Shown here: one piece after another, positions 33,324 through 41,657 of the stretch
Position numbering within the stretch: the stretch's first letter is position 1
How the letters are laid out: the number at the start of each line of letters is the position of its first letter
DNA from: Chloroflexota bacterium
GTDB taxonomy: Bacteria > Chloroflexota > Anaerolineae > UBA7937 > B3-Chlor
Direction of reading: 5' to 3'
DNA: 64,000 nucleotides
Assembly (NCBI GenBank): GCA_030603665.1
Contig: JAUVXJ010000002.1
Coordinates: forward strand, 124,001-188,000
Program-made: the position numbers and the translations under genes
Notes under the pieces: generated by a model
The model's input: only the letters and a program-made list of their open reading frames with translations
Told to the model about the DNA's origin: nothing
Database searches by the model: none

Positions 33324-33698
33324 ATGGAGAGGAGACTCGGCACGGTTACCATCGCACCCCAGGTCCTGCTGACTATCGCCAGACTGACTACCCTGTCCAT
33401 CCCTGGAGTGGCATTAATGAGTCAGAGCCTGGCCGGGAACGTGGGTCGACTCTTGCGCAGGCAGAGGCTCAGCCAGGGCATGAGGGTGCGGGTGGAAGAC
33501 GACGTGGTCTACTTGGACCTGTACATCGTCGTTGAGCCCGGTGTGAATCTGCTGGAGCTGGGTCGGGAGATCCAGCATGAGACGTCGCGCGCGATAAGCG
33601 ACATGCTGGGCATGCATGTTGGCGAGGTCAATGTGCACATCCAAGATGTGGTCGCTCCGACTGCGGACAGCCAGCCCGAGGAGGTCTGTGAACAGTGA
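33324..33698 (+). CDS. Asp23/Gls24 family protein (second copy)
   Basis: 124 residues with the family core: LGTVTIAPQVLLTIARLTTLSIPGV and VVYLDLYIVVEPGVNLLELGREIQHETSRAI...VGEVNVHIQDV. It differs enough from the 23946 protein to be an old paralogue. It lies between fabG and nusB and shares a GTGA overlap with nusB, so it is translationally coupled to it. YqhY-type Asp23 proteins next to nusB are known in Gram-positive bacteria and are tied to fatty acid/malonyl-CoA homeostasis. Confidence 0.92.
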   Translation: MERRLGTVTIAPQVLLTIARLTTLSIPGVALMSQSLAGNVGRLLRRQRLSQGMRVRVEDDVVYLDLYIVVEPGVNLLELGREIQHETSRAISDMLGMHVGEVNVHIQDVVAPTADSQPEEVCEQ

Positions 33699-34123
33699 AG
33701 GCCCGGCGCCGCGCCAGGGCAGTGGCCCTTCAGACCCTCTTCGAGGTCGATATAGCCGCTCACGACCCCTCGCCGGTACTCCACCAGCGGATTGAGGACT
33801 GTTCCGTCGCGCAGGAGGGCGCCGATTTCGCCCTCCACTTGGTAGAAGGAGTTCTCAACCACCTTTCGCAAGTTGACCCAATCATCCGGGAGATCGCTCC
33901 AGAATGGCCCTTGGAGCAGATGTCCCCAATTGAAAGGAACATCCTTCGCATCGCCGTTTTCGAGATGACCTTCGATCCAGACATCCCCGTCAAGGTAGCC
34001 ATCAACGAAGCCGTGGAACTGGCCAAACTGTTCGGCAGCGAGAGTTCCCGCCGCTTCGTCAACGGTGCTCTGGGTGCGCTGGCTACCAAGCAGACGCCGA
34101 AGCAAATCCAAGGACAGGGCTAA
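33695..34123 (+). CDS. nusB: Transcription antitermination factor NusB
   Basis: 142 residues: RRRARAVALQTLFEVDIA at the N-terminus, then PLEQMSPIERNILRIAVFEM, and IPVKVAINEAVELAKLFGSESSRRFVNGALGALA. NusB with NusE binds boxA in rRNA leaders to promote antitermination. GTG start overlaps the stop of the asp23-like gene by four bases, and its own stop overlaps the tatA ATG by one base. Confidence 0.97.
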   Translation: MKARRRARAVALQTLFEVDIAAHDPSPVLHQRIEDCSVAQEGADFALHLVEGVLNHLSQVDPIIREIAPEWPLEQMSPIERNILRIAVFEMTFDPDIPVKVAINEAVELAKLFGSESSRRFVNGALGALATKQTPKQIQGQG

Positions 34124-34470
34124 TGAACATCGCAGGAATCGGTGCCGCAGAGCTATTGCTCGTCCTCATCGTGGCCCTCGTGGTACTCGGACCTCAGAAG
34201 CTCCCAGAAATCGCCAGAGATCTGGGAAAGAGCATTGCCAAGTGGAGACAAGCCATTGACGAGATTCAGACCGTCGCTGACGTGCCCATGAAGGAACTCA
34301 AGGAGGTCAAGGAGGCGCTCGACCCTGCCGCCATGGAAAAGAAGATGCAGGAGTCTGTCCAGAGGATCGTGGCACCCCCGAACCAGGATCGTGCTGGCAA
34401 CGGTGATCAGATCGCCGAGCAATCGGAGAAGCCCGAGGAGCCAGAGGTGGACAGACGATGTCAGACATAG
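34123..34470 (+). CDS. tatA: Sec-independent translocase protein TatA/TatB
   Basis: 115 residues. Short N-terminal transmembrane helix (about 6-22) with ELLLVLIVALVVLGPQKLPEIARDLGKSIAKWRQ, then an amphipathic helix and a charged, unstructured tail ending in EEPEVDRRCQT. The length and the Glu early in the helix (position 10) fit TatB slightly more than TatA, but a minimal Tat system may use it as either. It overlaps the following tatC fusion gene by 13 bases. Confidence 0.9.
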   Translation: MNIAGIGAAELLLVLIVALVVLGPQKLPEIARDLGKSIAKWRQAIDEIQTVADVPMKELKEVKEALDPAAMEKKMQESVQRIVAPPNQDRAGNGDQIAEQSEKPEEPEVDRRCQT

Positions 34471-35363
34471 TCTGGCTGGCGGTACTCTGCTTCGTAGCGC
34501 TTATCGTACTAGGCCCCCGAAAGCTCCCAGAAGGCATAGAGGCATTGTGGCTGAGCCTGACGAATCTGAGACGATCGCAGCAAGACCTGGAACCTGTCGA
34601 TCTGGAGGCCGTCAGGGAGGAGTGGCGTCGGCAGGGAAGCCCGATCCTTGGGATTGTCCAGTTCCTGTACGCAGTTTCAGAACACCTGGTCGAGTTGCGC
34701 TTCCGTACCATCAAGGCGGGGCTGGCTCTGATCGCGGCCACCATGGTTGCCTTTCTCTTCACCGGCAAAGTGATGGAACTCCTCGTCAAGCCTGCCGGAG
34801 AACTCAAGCCCATCTTCCTTCGTCCCACTGAGCTATTCTTCACCTACTTCAAAGTCGCGCTGATGGTAGGATTCCTTATCGCCCTTCCCTACATCCTATT
34901 CCAGATCCTGGCCTTTGTCGCTCCTGCGATGGAGAATCCGACGGAGAAGAAGCGCTTCAGGACTCTGGTCATATTCGGGACGGTTCCCGGCACGATCTTC
35001 TTTCTGGCGGGAGTCACCTTCTGCTACGTAGTCATGCTACCCTTCGCCCTCGGCTACCTGCAGAGCTTCGGTGCGGAAATAGCAGATCCACAATGGACCA
35101 TCGGATCGTACATCACCTTCGTGCTTACATTCCTCCTGGGCATGGGCCTGGTGTTCGAGACCCCGCTCATCATGTTCTTAGGCGCCAAGATGGGGCTCAT
35201 GACCGCTCGCAAATACATCTCCTACTGGAGGTACGCTGTCGTCCTTATCTTCCTGGTGGCTGCAATTATCACGCCTACGCCAGATCCTCTGAATATGGTA
35301 CTGGTCGCTGCGCCTCTGCTTCTTCTGTATGGGTTAGGAATCGTACTGTCCAGGTTCGCCTAG
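34458..35363 (+). CDS. tatC: TatC with an N-terminal TatA/B-like helix
   Basis: 301 residues. Residues 1-45 (DIVWLAVLCFVALIVLGPRK then LPEGIEALWLSLTNLRR) are a second TatA/B-type membrane helix and amphipathic segment; a linker leads to a full TatC of six helices starting near LYAVSEHLVELRFRTIKAGL, with the conserved PTELFFTYFKVALM, a Phe-Glu-Thr-Pro segment in GLVFETPLIMF, and TPTPDPLNM near the end. TatC binds the twin-arginine signal peptide. Fusion of a TatA/B-like element to TatC is unusual. Coding overlaps tatA by 13 bases, which ensures joint translation. Confidence 0.92.
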   Translation: MSDIVWLAVLCFVALIVLGPRKLPEGIEALWLSLTNLRRSQQDLEPVDLEAVREEWRRQGSPILGIVQFLYAVSEHLVELRFRTIKAGLALIAATMVAFLFTGKVMELLVKPAGELKPIFLRPTELFFTYFKVALMVGFLIALPYILFQILAFVAPAMENPTEKKRFRTLVIFGTVPGTIFFLAGVTFCYVVMLPFALGYLQSFGAEIADPQWTIGSYITFVLTFLLGMGLVFETPLIMFLGAKMGLMTARKYISYWRYAVVLIFLVAAIITPTPDPLNMVLVAAPLLLLYGLGIVLSRFA

Positions 35364-35433
35364 GGCCGTAGGTTGCTTCCGTGGCCACGACAGGACCGAA
35401 GATGAGACATGTGGTTGGTAGAACAGGAGCAGA

Positions 35434-36750
35434 ATGTCTAAGGTGAAAGTGATCATCATGGGAGCAGCCGGCCGCGATTTCCACAACTTCAACGTCTACT
35501 TCCGGGATAACTACGCGTATGATGTTGTGGCCTTCACTGCGACCCAGATCCCCAACATTGAAGACAGAATCTATCCCCCGGAATTGACTGGCGATAGCTA
35601 TCCTAAAGGTATACCCATCTATCCAGAATCGGAACTAGACAGGCTTGTCACCGAGCTGGATGTCGACCAGGTGGTGTTCGCCTACAGCGACGTGTCCCAC
35701 GCCTACGTGATGGATAAGGCTGCGCAGATCCTGGCAGCCGGCGCTGACTTCAGGCTGCTGGGACCCAAGGCTACCCTGCTAGAATCGTCACTCCCTGTGA
35801 TCAGCGTCTGCGCCGTCCGTACCGGAGCAGGCAAGAGCCAGACCTCACGACGGGTAGCAGATATCCTCCGAGAGCAAGGCAAGAGGGTGGTGACCGTGCG
35901 CCATCCCATGCCGTACGGAACGCTGGCCGATCAAGTCTGCCAGCGGTTCTCGTCCTACGAGGATCTCGACCGGCACAACACTACCATCGAAGAACGTGAG
36001 GAATACGAGCCTCACATAGATAGAGGTGGTGTGGTGTACGCTGGAGTTGACTTCGGAGTGATCTTGCGTGAGGCTGAGAAGGAGGCCGATGTCATTCTGT
36101 GGGACGGCGGAAACAACGATCTCCCGTTCTACAAGCCCGATTTCCACATCGTGGTTGTGGATCCACACCGCCCAGGTCACGAACTGACCTACTACCCTGG
36201 AGAGGCCAACGCGCGGATGGCCGACGTGATAGTGATCAACAAGATAGACACGGCTGACTTTGAGAACATCAGCACTGTCCGCCGCAACATCCGGAGCATC
36301 AACCCAAACGCGGTAGTGGTGGAAGCAGCTTCTCCGATCATAGTGGAAGACCCGCAGGCAATCCGCGGCAAGAAGGTTTTGGTGGTCGAAGACGGCCCGA
36401 CGTTGACACATGGTGGGATGAGCTACGGGGCCGGCACCGTAGCGGCCAATAGGCTGGGAGCTGCCGAATTGGTGGATCCGCGTCCATACGCGGTCGGCTC
36501 CATGAAGGAGACGTTCGAGAAATTCCCCACCATCGGGCCACTGCTACCAGCCATGGGCTACGGCCCGCGACAGGTGAAGGAATTGGAAGAGACCATCAAC
36601 GCCACTCCATGCGAGTTGGTCATGGTCGCCACACCAATAGACCTGCGCAGAGTAGTCCGGATCAGCAAGCCCTGCCACAGGGTGAGGTACGAGCTACAGG
36701 AGATCGGACAACCTACGCTAGCGGACCTGCTTAGCGAGAGGTTCGCATAG
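35434..36750 (+). CDS. Cyclic 2,3-diphosphoglycerate synthetase-like GTPase
   Basis: 438 residues. An N-terminal Rossmann-like part (VIIMGAAGRDFHNFNVYFRDN) precedes a P-loop CAVRTGAGKSQTSRRVADIL (about 129-150), an LWDGGNNDLPFYKPDFHIV segment, INKIDTAD, and VEDGPTLTHGGMSYGAGTVAA. These are features of the cDPG synthetase family of methanogens, also spread in Chloroflexota, Thermotogae and others, where the product may be a different phosphorylated solute or the protein may be a GTPase of unknown role. ATG 70 bases after tatC, AGGAG upstream. An intrinsic terminator follows. Confidence 0.85.
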   Translation: MSKVKVIIMGAAGRDFHNFNVYFRDNYAYDVVAFTATQIPNIEDRIYPPELTGDSYPKGIPIYPESELDRLVTELDVDQVVFAYSDVSHAYVMDKAAQILAAGADFRLLGPKATLLESSLPVISVCAVRTGAGKSQTSRRVADILREQGKRVVTVRHPMPYGTLADQVCQRFSSYEDLDRHNTTIEEREEYEPHIDRGGVVYAGVDFGVILREAEKEADVILWDGGNNDLPFYKPDFHIVVVDPHRPGHELTYYPGEANARMADVIVINKIDTADFENISTVRRNIRSINPNAVVVEAASPIIVEDPQAIRGKKVLVVEDGPTLTHGGMSYGAGTVAANRLGAAELVDPRPYAVGSMKETFEKFPTIGPLLPAMGYGPRQVKELEETINATPCELVMVATPIDLRRVVRISKPCHRVRYELQEIGQPTLADLLSERFA

Positions 36751-36760
36751 GCATCCACCG

Positions 36761-36790
36761 AACGGCTGGCTACCCGCCAGCCGTTTTGCT
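36761..36790 (+). terminator. Intrinsic terminator after the cDPG-synthetase-like gene
   Basis: ACGGCTGGC (36762-36770), five-base loop TACCC, GCCAGCCGT (36776-36784), then TTTGCTT. Nine perfect pairs, GC-rich, with a T-run: a convincing rho-independent terminator that separates the housekeeping run from the thiolase operon. Confidence 0.88.
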
Positions 36791-36906
36791 TCTCCCCCTG
36801 TAATGTGCTTCCGTGTGGAGAGATAGCGAGGGCACATCGAACAGAGGAATTGACCGGCCCCATGCTTGTCCATCGAGCCACACATGCAGTTGAGGAGGAT
36901 CGTCAT

Positions 36907-38058
36907 ATGAGAAGAACGGCAGCCATCGTTGGTGTTGGGTACTCCGGCTTCAGATCCATATCACCGGACCTCTCATACAAGGAGATGATGTATGAGGCAG
37001 CAGCCAAGGCGTATGAGGATGCCGGGGTGGATCCGCAGCGGGACATCGAAAGCTTCGTCAGCGTGGCCGAGGACTTCAACGAGGGGACGAGCATCTTCGA
37101 CGAATACGTCCCCGACCAGATCGGTGGAGCACTGAAGCCAGTGCACACCATACCAGGCGACGGCATCCACGGACTCATTGCAGCCTACATGCAGCTGCTC
37201 ACCGGGGCCATGGACATCGTCATGGTGGAAGCGCACAGCAAGGCCTCCAACGCCCTCACGTTGAGCGACGTCATGGCCTACGCGATGGAACCGATCTACA
37301 ACCGACCTCTGGGGGCCAATCCGCACTTCATTGCCGGCATGGAGATGAACCGATACCTGCACAGCACCGGGACCACTGAGGAACAATGTGCTCAGGTGGT
37401 GGTCAAGAATAGGGGGAACGGCTTCCTCAACCCGTCAGCCGCCCACGGTGCGCGGGTCGACCTCGAGATGGTCCTCAGCTCCGAGACGGTCTTCTACCCT
37501 CTCAAGAAGCTGGAGATCAGCTCTCATGCAGATGGGGCCGTTGTTATGGTACTCGCCTCAGGAGAGGTGGCGGAGGAACTGACAAGCCTGCCAATCTGGA
37601 TCAGAGGAGTAGGTTGGTGTAACGAAACACCATCGCTGGAGACGAGGGATTGGGAGGGCGCCACTTACGCGCGAAAGTCCGCAGAGATGGCGTACGGTAT
37701 GGCTGGTATTCGTCACCCATGGCAGGAGATCGATTTCGCAGAGATCGACGATACGTACGCCTACAAGGAACTGCAGCACATGGAGGCGCTGAACCTCTGC
37801 CGCAAGGGGGAAGCAGGGCACCTCGTACAGGAAGGGGCGACGGAGCTTGATGGCGCATTCCCAGTCAATCCGTCGGGAGGAACTCTTGGAGTTGGGCACC
37901 TGCTGGACGCCTCGGGACTCGGCCGTGCTCTGGAAGTAGTCCTTCAACTGAGGGGAGAAGCCGGCGAGCGTCAGCTCGGGGAGGTGGAAACCGGACTGGC
38001 CTTTGGCTGGCGGGGGGTTCCCACCACCAGCGGAGCAGCCGTGGTACTCAGCGTCTAG
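36907..38058 (+). CDS. Thiolase-fold protein lacking the nucleophilic Cys
   Basis: 383 residues of the SCP2-thiolase/acetyl-CoA acetyltransferase family: AAIVGVGYSGF at the start, GDGIHGLIAAYMQLLTGAMDIVMVEAHS, EQCAQVVVKNRGNGFLNP, and the C-terminal NPSGGTLGVGHLLDASG. Where thiolases have the nucleophilic Cys this protein has Thr81 (HTIPGDG); the second catalytic Cys near the C-terminus is Ala. The active-site His (331) is kept. GAGGAGG lies upstream of the ATG. First gene of a five-gene acyl-CoA operon. The residue losses argue against ordinary thiolysis; a structural subunit or lyase is likelier. Confidence 0.85.
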   Translation: MRRTAAIVGVGYSGFRSISPDLSYKEMMYEAAAKAYEDAGVDPQRDIESFVSVAEDFNEGTSIFDEYVPDQIGGALKPVHTIPGDGIHGLIAAYMQLLTGAMDIVMVEAHSKASNALTLSDVMAYAMEPIYNRPLGANPHFIAGMEMNRYLHSTGTTEEQCAQVVVKNRGNGFLNPSAAHGARVDLEMVLSSETVFYPLKKLEISSHADGAVVMVLASGEVAEELTSLPIWIRGVGWCNETPSLETRDWEGATYARKSAEMAYGMAGIRHPWQEIDFAEIDDTYAYKELQHMEALNLCRKGEAGHLVQEGATELDGAFPVNPSGGTLGVGHLLDASGLGRALEVVLQLRGEAGERQLGEVETGLAFGWRGVPTTSGAAVVLSV

Positions 38059-38125
38059 GAAGAGACCGCGATCAGCGTCCCACAGAGGCACGCGCTTCCG
38101 TTCATGACTAGCGAGGAGGTTACGG

Positions 38126-39289
38126 ATGGGTATGAGGAAAGTGGCTGTCGTAGGAGCTGGCATGACCAAGTTCATGCGCAGAGCACAGGAGACAGGAAGG
38201 GAGCTGGCGTATCAAGCGACGAAGATGGCCCTTGACTCCTGCGAGATGACTCTCGACGACATAGATTCTGTAGCACTCGGCACTGCCCCAGATGCTTTTG
38301 ACGGAGTGCATATGAAAGGGGAATATCTCAGCGATGGGGCAGGAGCCTGGAACAAACCCTATATGAGATGCTACGTCGGAGGCGGCACCGGCGTGTTCGC
38401 CGCCATCCAGGGCTGGTATCAGGTGGCCTCCGGGCTCTTCGACACCTGCCTCGTTGTCTGTGAGGAGAAGATGTCCAGCTGCAAACCGCACCCTCAAGGT
38501 GCATTCCTCACCATATTCGACCACACTACAGAGCGCGCTCTCAAACCAAACCTAATATGGATCTTCGCCTTGGAGATGAACCGGTATATGACAGTGCACG
38601 GTCTAGAGAAGAAGGACATCGCCCGGGTGGCGGTGAAGAACAAGCGCAACGCTCTGGATCACCCGTGCGCCCAAGTGGCAGCCGACATCACGGTGGAGGA
38701 CGTCCTGAACTCCGAGGTCCTTGCCTGGCCTGTCCAGCGTCTGGATGTCAGCCCCACCAGCGACGGGGCGGCCTCCATGGTTCTGGCTGCCGAGCACGTG
38801 GCCAAGCGCATCACCGACAAGCCGGTGTGGATCAAGGGCGTGGGTTGGTCCCTCGACACTGCCTACTGGACCAATCGTGACCTCTACTACCCCAAGTACG
38901 TGGAGAGTGCCGCGCGCATGGCCTACGACATGGCTGGAATCAAGGAGCCGCGGAAAGAGATCCACGTGGTGGAGCCGTACGACCCTTTCGATTACAAAGA
39001 ACTTCACCACCTGGAAGGCCTGCTCCTCTGCGAGAAGGGCGAGGCCCCACGCCTCACGGCCGACGGCGTGACGGCGCGAGATGGAGACATGCCGGTCTGC
39101 CCATCGGGTGGGCTGCTGGGGGTGGGAAATCCCATCGCGGCTTCTGGCATCATGAAGCTGAACGAGATCTTCTGGCAGCTGCGCGGAGAGGCGGGCAAGC
39201 GACAGGTTCCCGGACAACCGCGCACGGGACTTGCCCAATCCTGGGGCGACCTGATGCAGGTAGGATGCGTCGTCGTACTCGGTATCTGA
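38126..39289 (+). CDS. Thiolase-fold protein with nucleophilic Cys, His replaced by Asn
   Basis: 387 residues, paralogous to the gene before it: VAVVGAGMTKFMRRAQETGR, then RCYVGGGTGVFAAIQGWYQV with Cys82 at the nucleophile site, VAVKNKRNALDHPCAQV, and CPSGGLLGVGNPIAASG. The GHP motif of thiolases reads GNP (Asn335), while Cys381 near the C-terminus (MQVGCVVVLGI) keeps the second thiolase Cys. So it complements its neighbour, which has the His but no Cys. GAGGAGG six bases before the ATG. Two DUF35 proteins follow, as in thiolase/DUF35 complexes of archaea and in BbsAB. Confidence 0.86.
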   Translation: MGMRKVAVVGAGMTKFMRRAQETGRELAYQATKMALDSCEMTLDDIDSVALGTAPDAFDGVHMKGEYLSDGAGAWNKPYMRCYVGGGTGVFAAIQGWYQVASGLFDTCLVVCEEKMSSCKPHPQGAFLTIFDHTTERALKPNLIWIFALEMNRYMTVHGLEKKDIARVAVKNKRNALDHPCAQVAADITVEDVLNSEVLAWPVQRLDVSPTSDGAASMVLAAEHVAKRITDKPVWIKGVGWSLDTAYWTNRDLYYPKYVESAARMAYDMAGIKEPRKEIHVVEPYDPFDYKELHHLEGLLLCEKGEAPRLTADGVTARDGDMPVCPSGGLLGVGNPIAASGIMKLNEIFWQLRGEAGKRQVPGQPRTGLAQSWGDLMQVGCVVVLGI

Positions 39290-39334
39290 GAGGGCCAGCA
39301 CTAGCCAACGGGCTCACCACAGGAGGTCCGTAAC

Positions 39335-39838
39335 ATGAGTGCCAAAATCGAGAGTTTCCCTGGTACGCCACTGAGCCAGGCAGACTTGGATGCAGGTAAG
39401 GTCCTCACGACCTACTGGAAACCCAAACTGGAATATGGATGGGATGCGGGCGTCGCCATCAGCCGCTACCTGGAGGAACTCAAGAACGGTCGGATCATCG
39501 GCATCAAGTGTAGCCGCTGTCGACGAGTGGTGGTACCGCCGCGCGTGGTTTGCGAATGGTGCTGGGAGCCGATGAATGATTGGGTGTATCTCCAGGATAC
39601 GGGTACGGTCAACACGTACTCTATCTGCTACATCCGTTGGGATGCAAGCAGAGCCAAAGAGCCACAATTCCCTGCGGTGATTTGGATAGATGGCGCCTCG
39701 AACGCTGGCTTCCTCCACCTGCTGGACGAGGTCGATCCAGATGATGTGAAGATAGGCATGAAGGTGCAAGCTGTCTGGAAGCCAGCTGAGGAAAGGGCGG
39801 GATCCATAACCGATATCGAGTATTTCAAACCACTGTAG
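39335..39838 (+). CDS. Zn-ribbon/OB-fold DUF35 protein (acyl-CoA-associated), first copy
   Basis: 167 residues. A rubredoxin-like zinc ribbon with four cysteines (KCSRCRR and CEWCWEP, about 65-86) precedes an OB-fold (GTVNTYSICYIRW, FPAVIWIDG, KIGMKVQAVWKP). DUF35 proteins bind and often stabilise thiolase-fold partners and help hold CoA substrates (for example BbsA, or the DUF35 bridge of the archaeal HMG-CoA synthase complex). Directly downstream of two thiolase-fold genes, CAGGAGG upstream. Start region of about 45 residues before the zinc ribbon is helical. Confidence 0.87.
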   Translation: MSAKIESFPGTPLSQADLDAGKVLTTYWKPKLEYGWDAGVAISRYLEELKNGRIIGIKCSRCRRVVVPPRVVCEWCWEPMNDWVYLQDTGTVNTYSICYIRWDASRAKEPQFPAVIWIDGASNAGFLHLLDEVDPDDVKIGMKVQAVWKPAEERAGSITDIEYFKPL

Positions 39839-39904
39839 TGGATCGCCGGAGCGGTCCTGCAGGCCACTCAGACTAGTTGCACAGCAATCCAAGGAGGAAT
39901 GGAC

Positions 39905-40378
39905 ATGTCCCTCATCGAACGTCTAGGAACCTTCGGTGACGCCAAGGTATGGTACGACAATATCCCGCTCGAGAGCGAATACACAGTTGGCATCGCTGGT
40001 GAGAGATTCCTCCGCGCCATCAAGGACCGCGGCGTGATTTTGGGAACCGTGTGTCCCGCTTGCGACCTCACCTATGTGCCGCCCTCAATGTACTGCGAGA
40101 GGTGTTTCACCCAGTTGGATGAGTGGGTGGAGCTGCCGGCCAAGGGAACGGTGTATACCTTCACCATCGTGACCCGCTCCCTGGATGGACAAGCTCTGGA
40201 CGAACCGGAGATACTGGCCTTCGTCAAGCTCCCGGGGGCTCATGGCGGTCTAGTCCACCGCCTGACGACCGCCAAACCAGAGGACGTGGAGATCGGGATG
40301 GAAGTGGAGGTGGTCTTCAAACCGCAGAAGGAGAGAGAAGGCTCCATCCTGGATATCAAGGGCTTCAAGCCCACGTAG
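39905..40378 (+). CDS. Zn-ribbon/OB-fold DUF35 protein, second copy
   Basis: 157 residues. Zinc ribbon CPACDLT and CERCFTQ (about 50-70), then OB-fold sequence GTVYTFTIVTRSLDG, ILAFVKLPG, EIGMEVEVVFKPQKEREGS. I use ATG 39905 because AAGGAGG is seven bases upstream; ATG 39899 would be too close to it. Having two DUF35 proteins beside two thiolase-fold proteins suggests two paired units or one heteromeric complex. Confidence 0.87.
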   Translation: MSLIERLGTFGDAKVWYDNIPLESEYTVGIAGERFLRAIKDRGVILGTVCPACDLTYVPPSMYCERCFTQLDEWVELPAKGTVYTFTIVTRSLDGQALDEPEILAFVKLPGAHGGLVHRLTTAKPEDVEIGMEVEVVFKPQKEREGSILDIKGFKPT

Positions 40379-40479
40379 GAAGCAGGGAACCACCGAAAGC
40401 GGTTTCTCCTTCGATGGCAGAACCGCCCGGGGCTTTCTATTGTCCACGGTGTCGCATTAGTAGACGAGGATACCGGACT

Positions 40480-41628
40480 ATGGATTTCCAGCTGACGGAA
40501 GAACAACAGATGATTCGGGAGATGGTGCGTGACTTCGCAGAGAAGGAGATCATGCCCATCGCCGCCGACGTAGATCGGGAGGGACAGTTCCCGGCCGACA
40601 ACTTCAGGAGAATGGGAGAGCTGGGCATTCTGGGACTCCCCTGGCCGGAGAAGTACGGCGGGGCAGGAGCAGACACCGTCTCCTATGCCGTGGCGACTGA
40701 AGAGATATCACGGGCCTGTGGATCTCACGGGCTCTCCTACGCTGCTCACGTCTCTCTGGGCAGCTCTCCCATCTACCTTCTTGGCACCGAGGAACAGAAG
40801 AAGAAGTACCTGACACCCCTCGCCAGAGGAGAGGCAATCGGAGCGCTGGGGCTGACGGAGCCTGAGGCAGGCTCAGACGCCGGGGCCACAAAGACCACCG
40901 CCGTCCTCGACGGTGCGGAATGGGTCATCAACGGAACCAAGTCGTTGATCACTAATGGCCCTGTGGCCCAGGTATTCATCATCGTCGCCAAGACCGACCC
41001 CTCTGCCAGAGGATCCCATGGCATATCCACGTTCATCATGGAGGCGGATACGCCAGGATTCCTAGTCGGCAAGATCGAGGAGAAGATGGGCCTGAAGGGC
41101 TCTCCCACTTCCCAACTCTTCTTCGAGGATTGTCGAATCCCAAGAGAGAACCTGCTGGGAAGAGAGGGCGAGGGGTTCGGACAGATACTACAGGTACTTG
41201 ACGGGGGTCGCATAAGCATCGGGGCCATGGCTTTGGGGCTGGGGCAAGCCGCCCTGGAAGCCGCCATCAAGTATGCCAAGGAGAGGTATCAGTTTTCGCG
41301 GCCCATAGCAGACTTCCAGGCAATACAGTGGATGATCGCAGACGCTGCTACCAGGATGGAGGCCGCACGGCTTCTGGTTTACAGGGCTGCGCACCTTGAG
41401 GACGAGCACAAGACATTCACCAAGGAGGCAGCCATGGGCAAGCTCTTTGCCTCAGAAGCCGCTGAGCTGGCTTGCTACAACGCAGTACAGATCCACGCCG
41501 GATACGGATACACGAAAGACTATCCTGTGGAGCGCTTCTACAGGGACAACCGGCTGACTCAAATTGGTGAGGGAACCTCAGAAATCCAGAGATTGGTGAT
41601 CGCACGTCAGATACTGGACAACCGGTAG
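40480..41628 (+). CDS. Acyl-CoA dehydrogenase
   Basis: 382 residues, FAD-dependent. LTEEQQMIREMVRDFAEKEI at the start; ALTEPEAGSDAG-type motif (LGLTEPEAGSDAG, about 126-138); KSLITNG; YAKERYQFSRPIADFQAIQW; IHAGYGYTKDYPVERFYRDNRLTQIGEGTSEIQRLVIARQIL. The base Glu position of the short-chain class lies in YTKDYPVERFYRD. It introduces the alpha-beta double bond in an acyl-CoA, handing electrons to ETF. Length and ending match short/medium-chain enzymes. Last gene of the thiolase-DUF35 operon, 101 bases after the second DUF35 gene. Confidence 0.95.
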   Translation: MDFQLTEEQQMIREMVRDFAEKEIMPIAADVDREGQFPADNFRRMGELGILGLPWPEKYGGAGADTVSYAVATEEISRACGSHGLSYAAHVSLGSSPIYLLGTEEQKKKYLTPLARGEAIGALGLTEPEAGSDAGATKTTAVLDGAEWVINGTKSLITNGPVAQVFIIVAKTDPSARGSHGISTFIMEADTPGFLVGKIEEKMGLKGSPTSQLFFEDCRIPRENLLGREGEGFGQILQVLDGGRISIGAMALGLGQAALEAAIKYAKERYQFSRPIADFQAIQWMIADAATRMEAARLLVYRAAHLEDEHKTFTKEAAMGKLFASEAAELACYNAVQIHAGYGYTKDYPVERFYRDNRLTQIGEGTSEIQRLVIARQILDNR

Positions 41629-41657
41629 AAAGGGGCGCCACATCACTGCGATACCCC

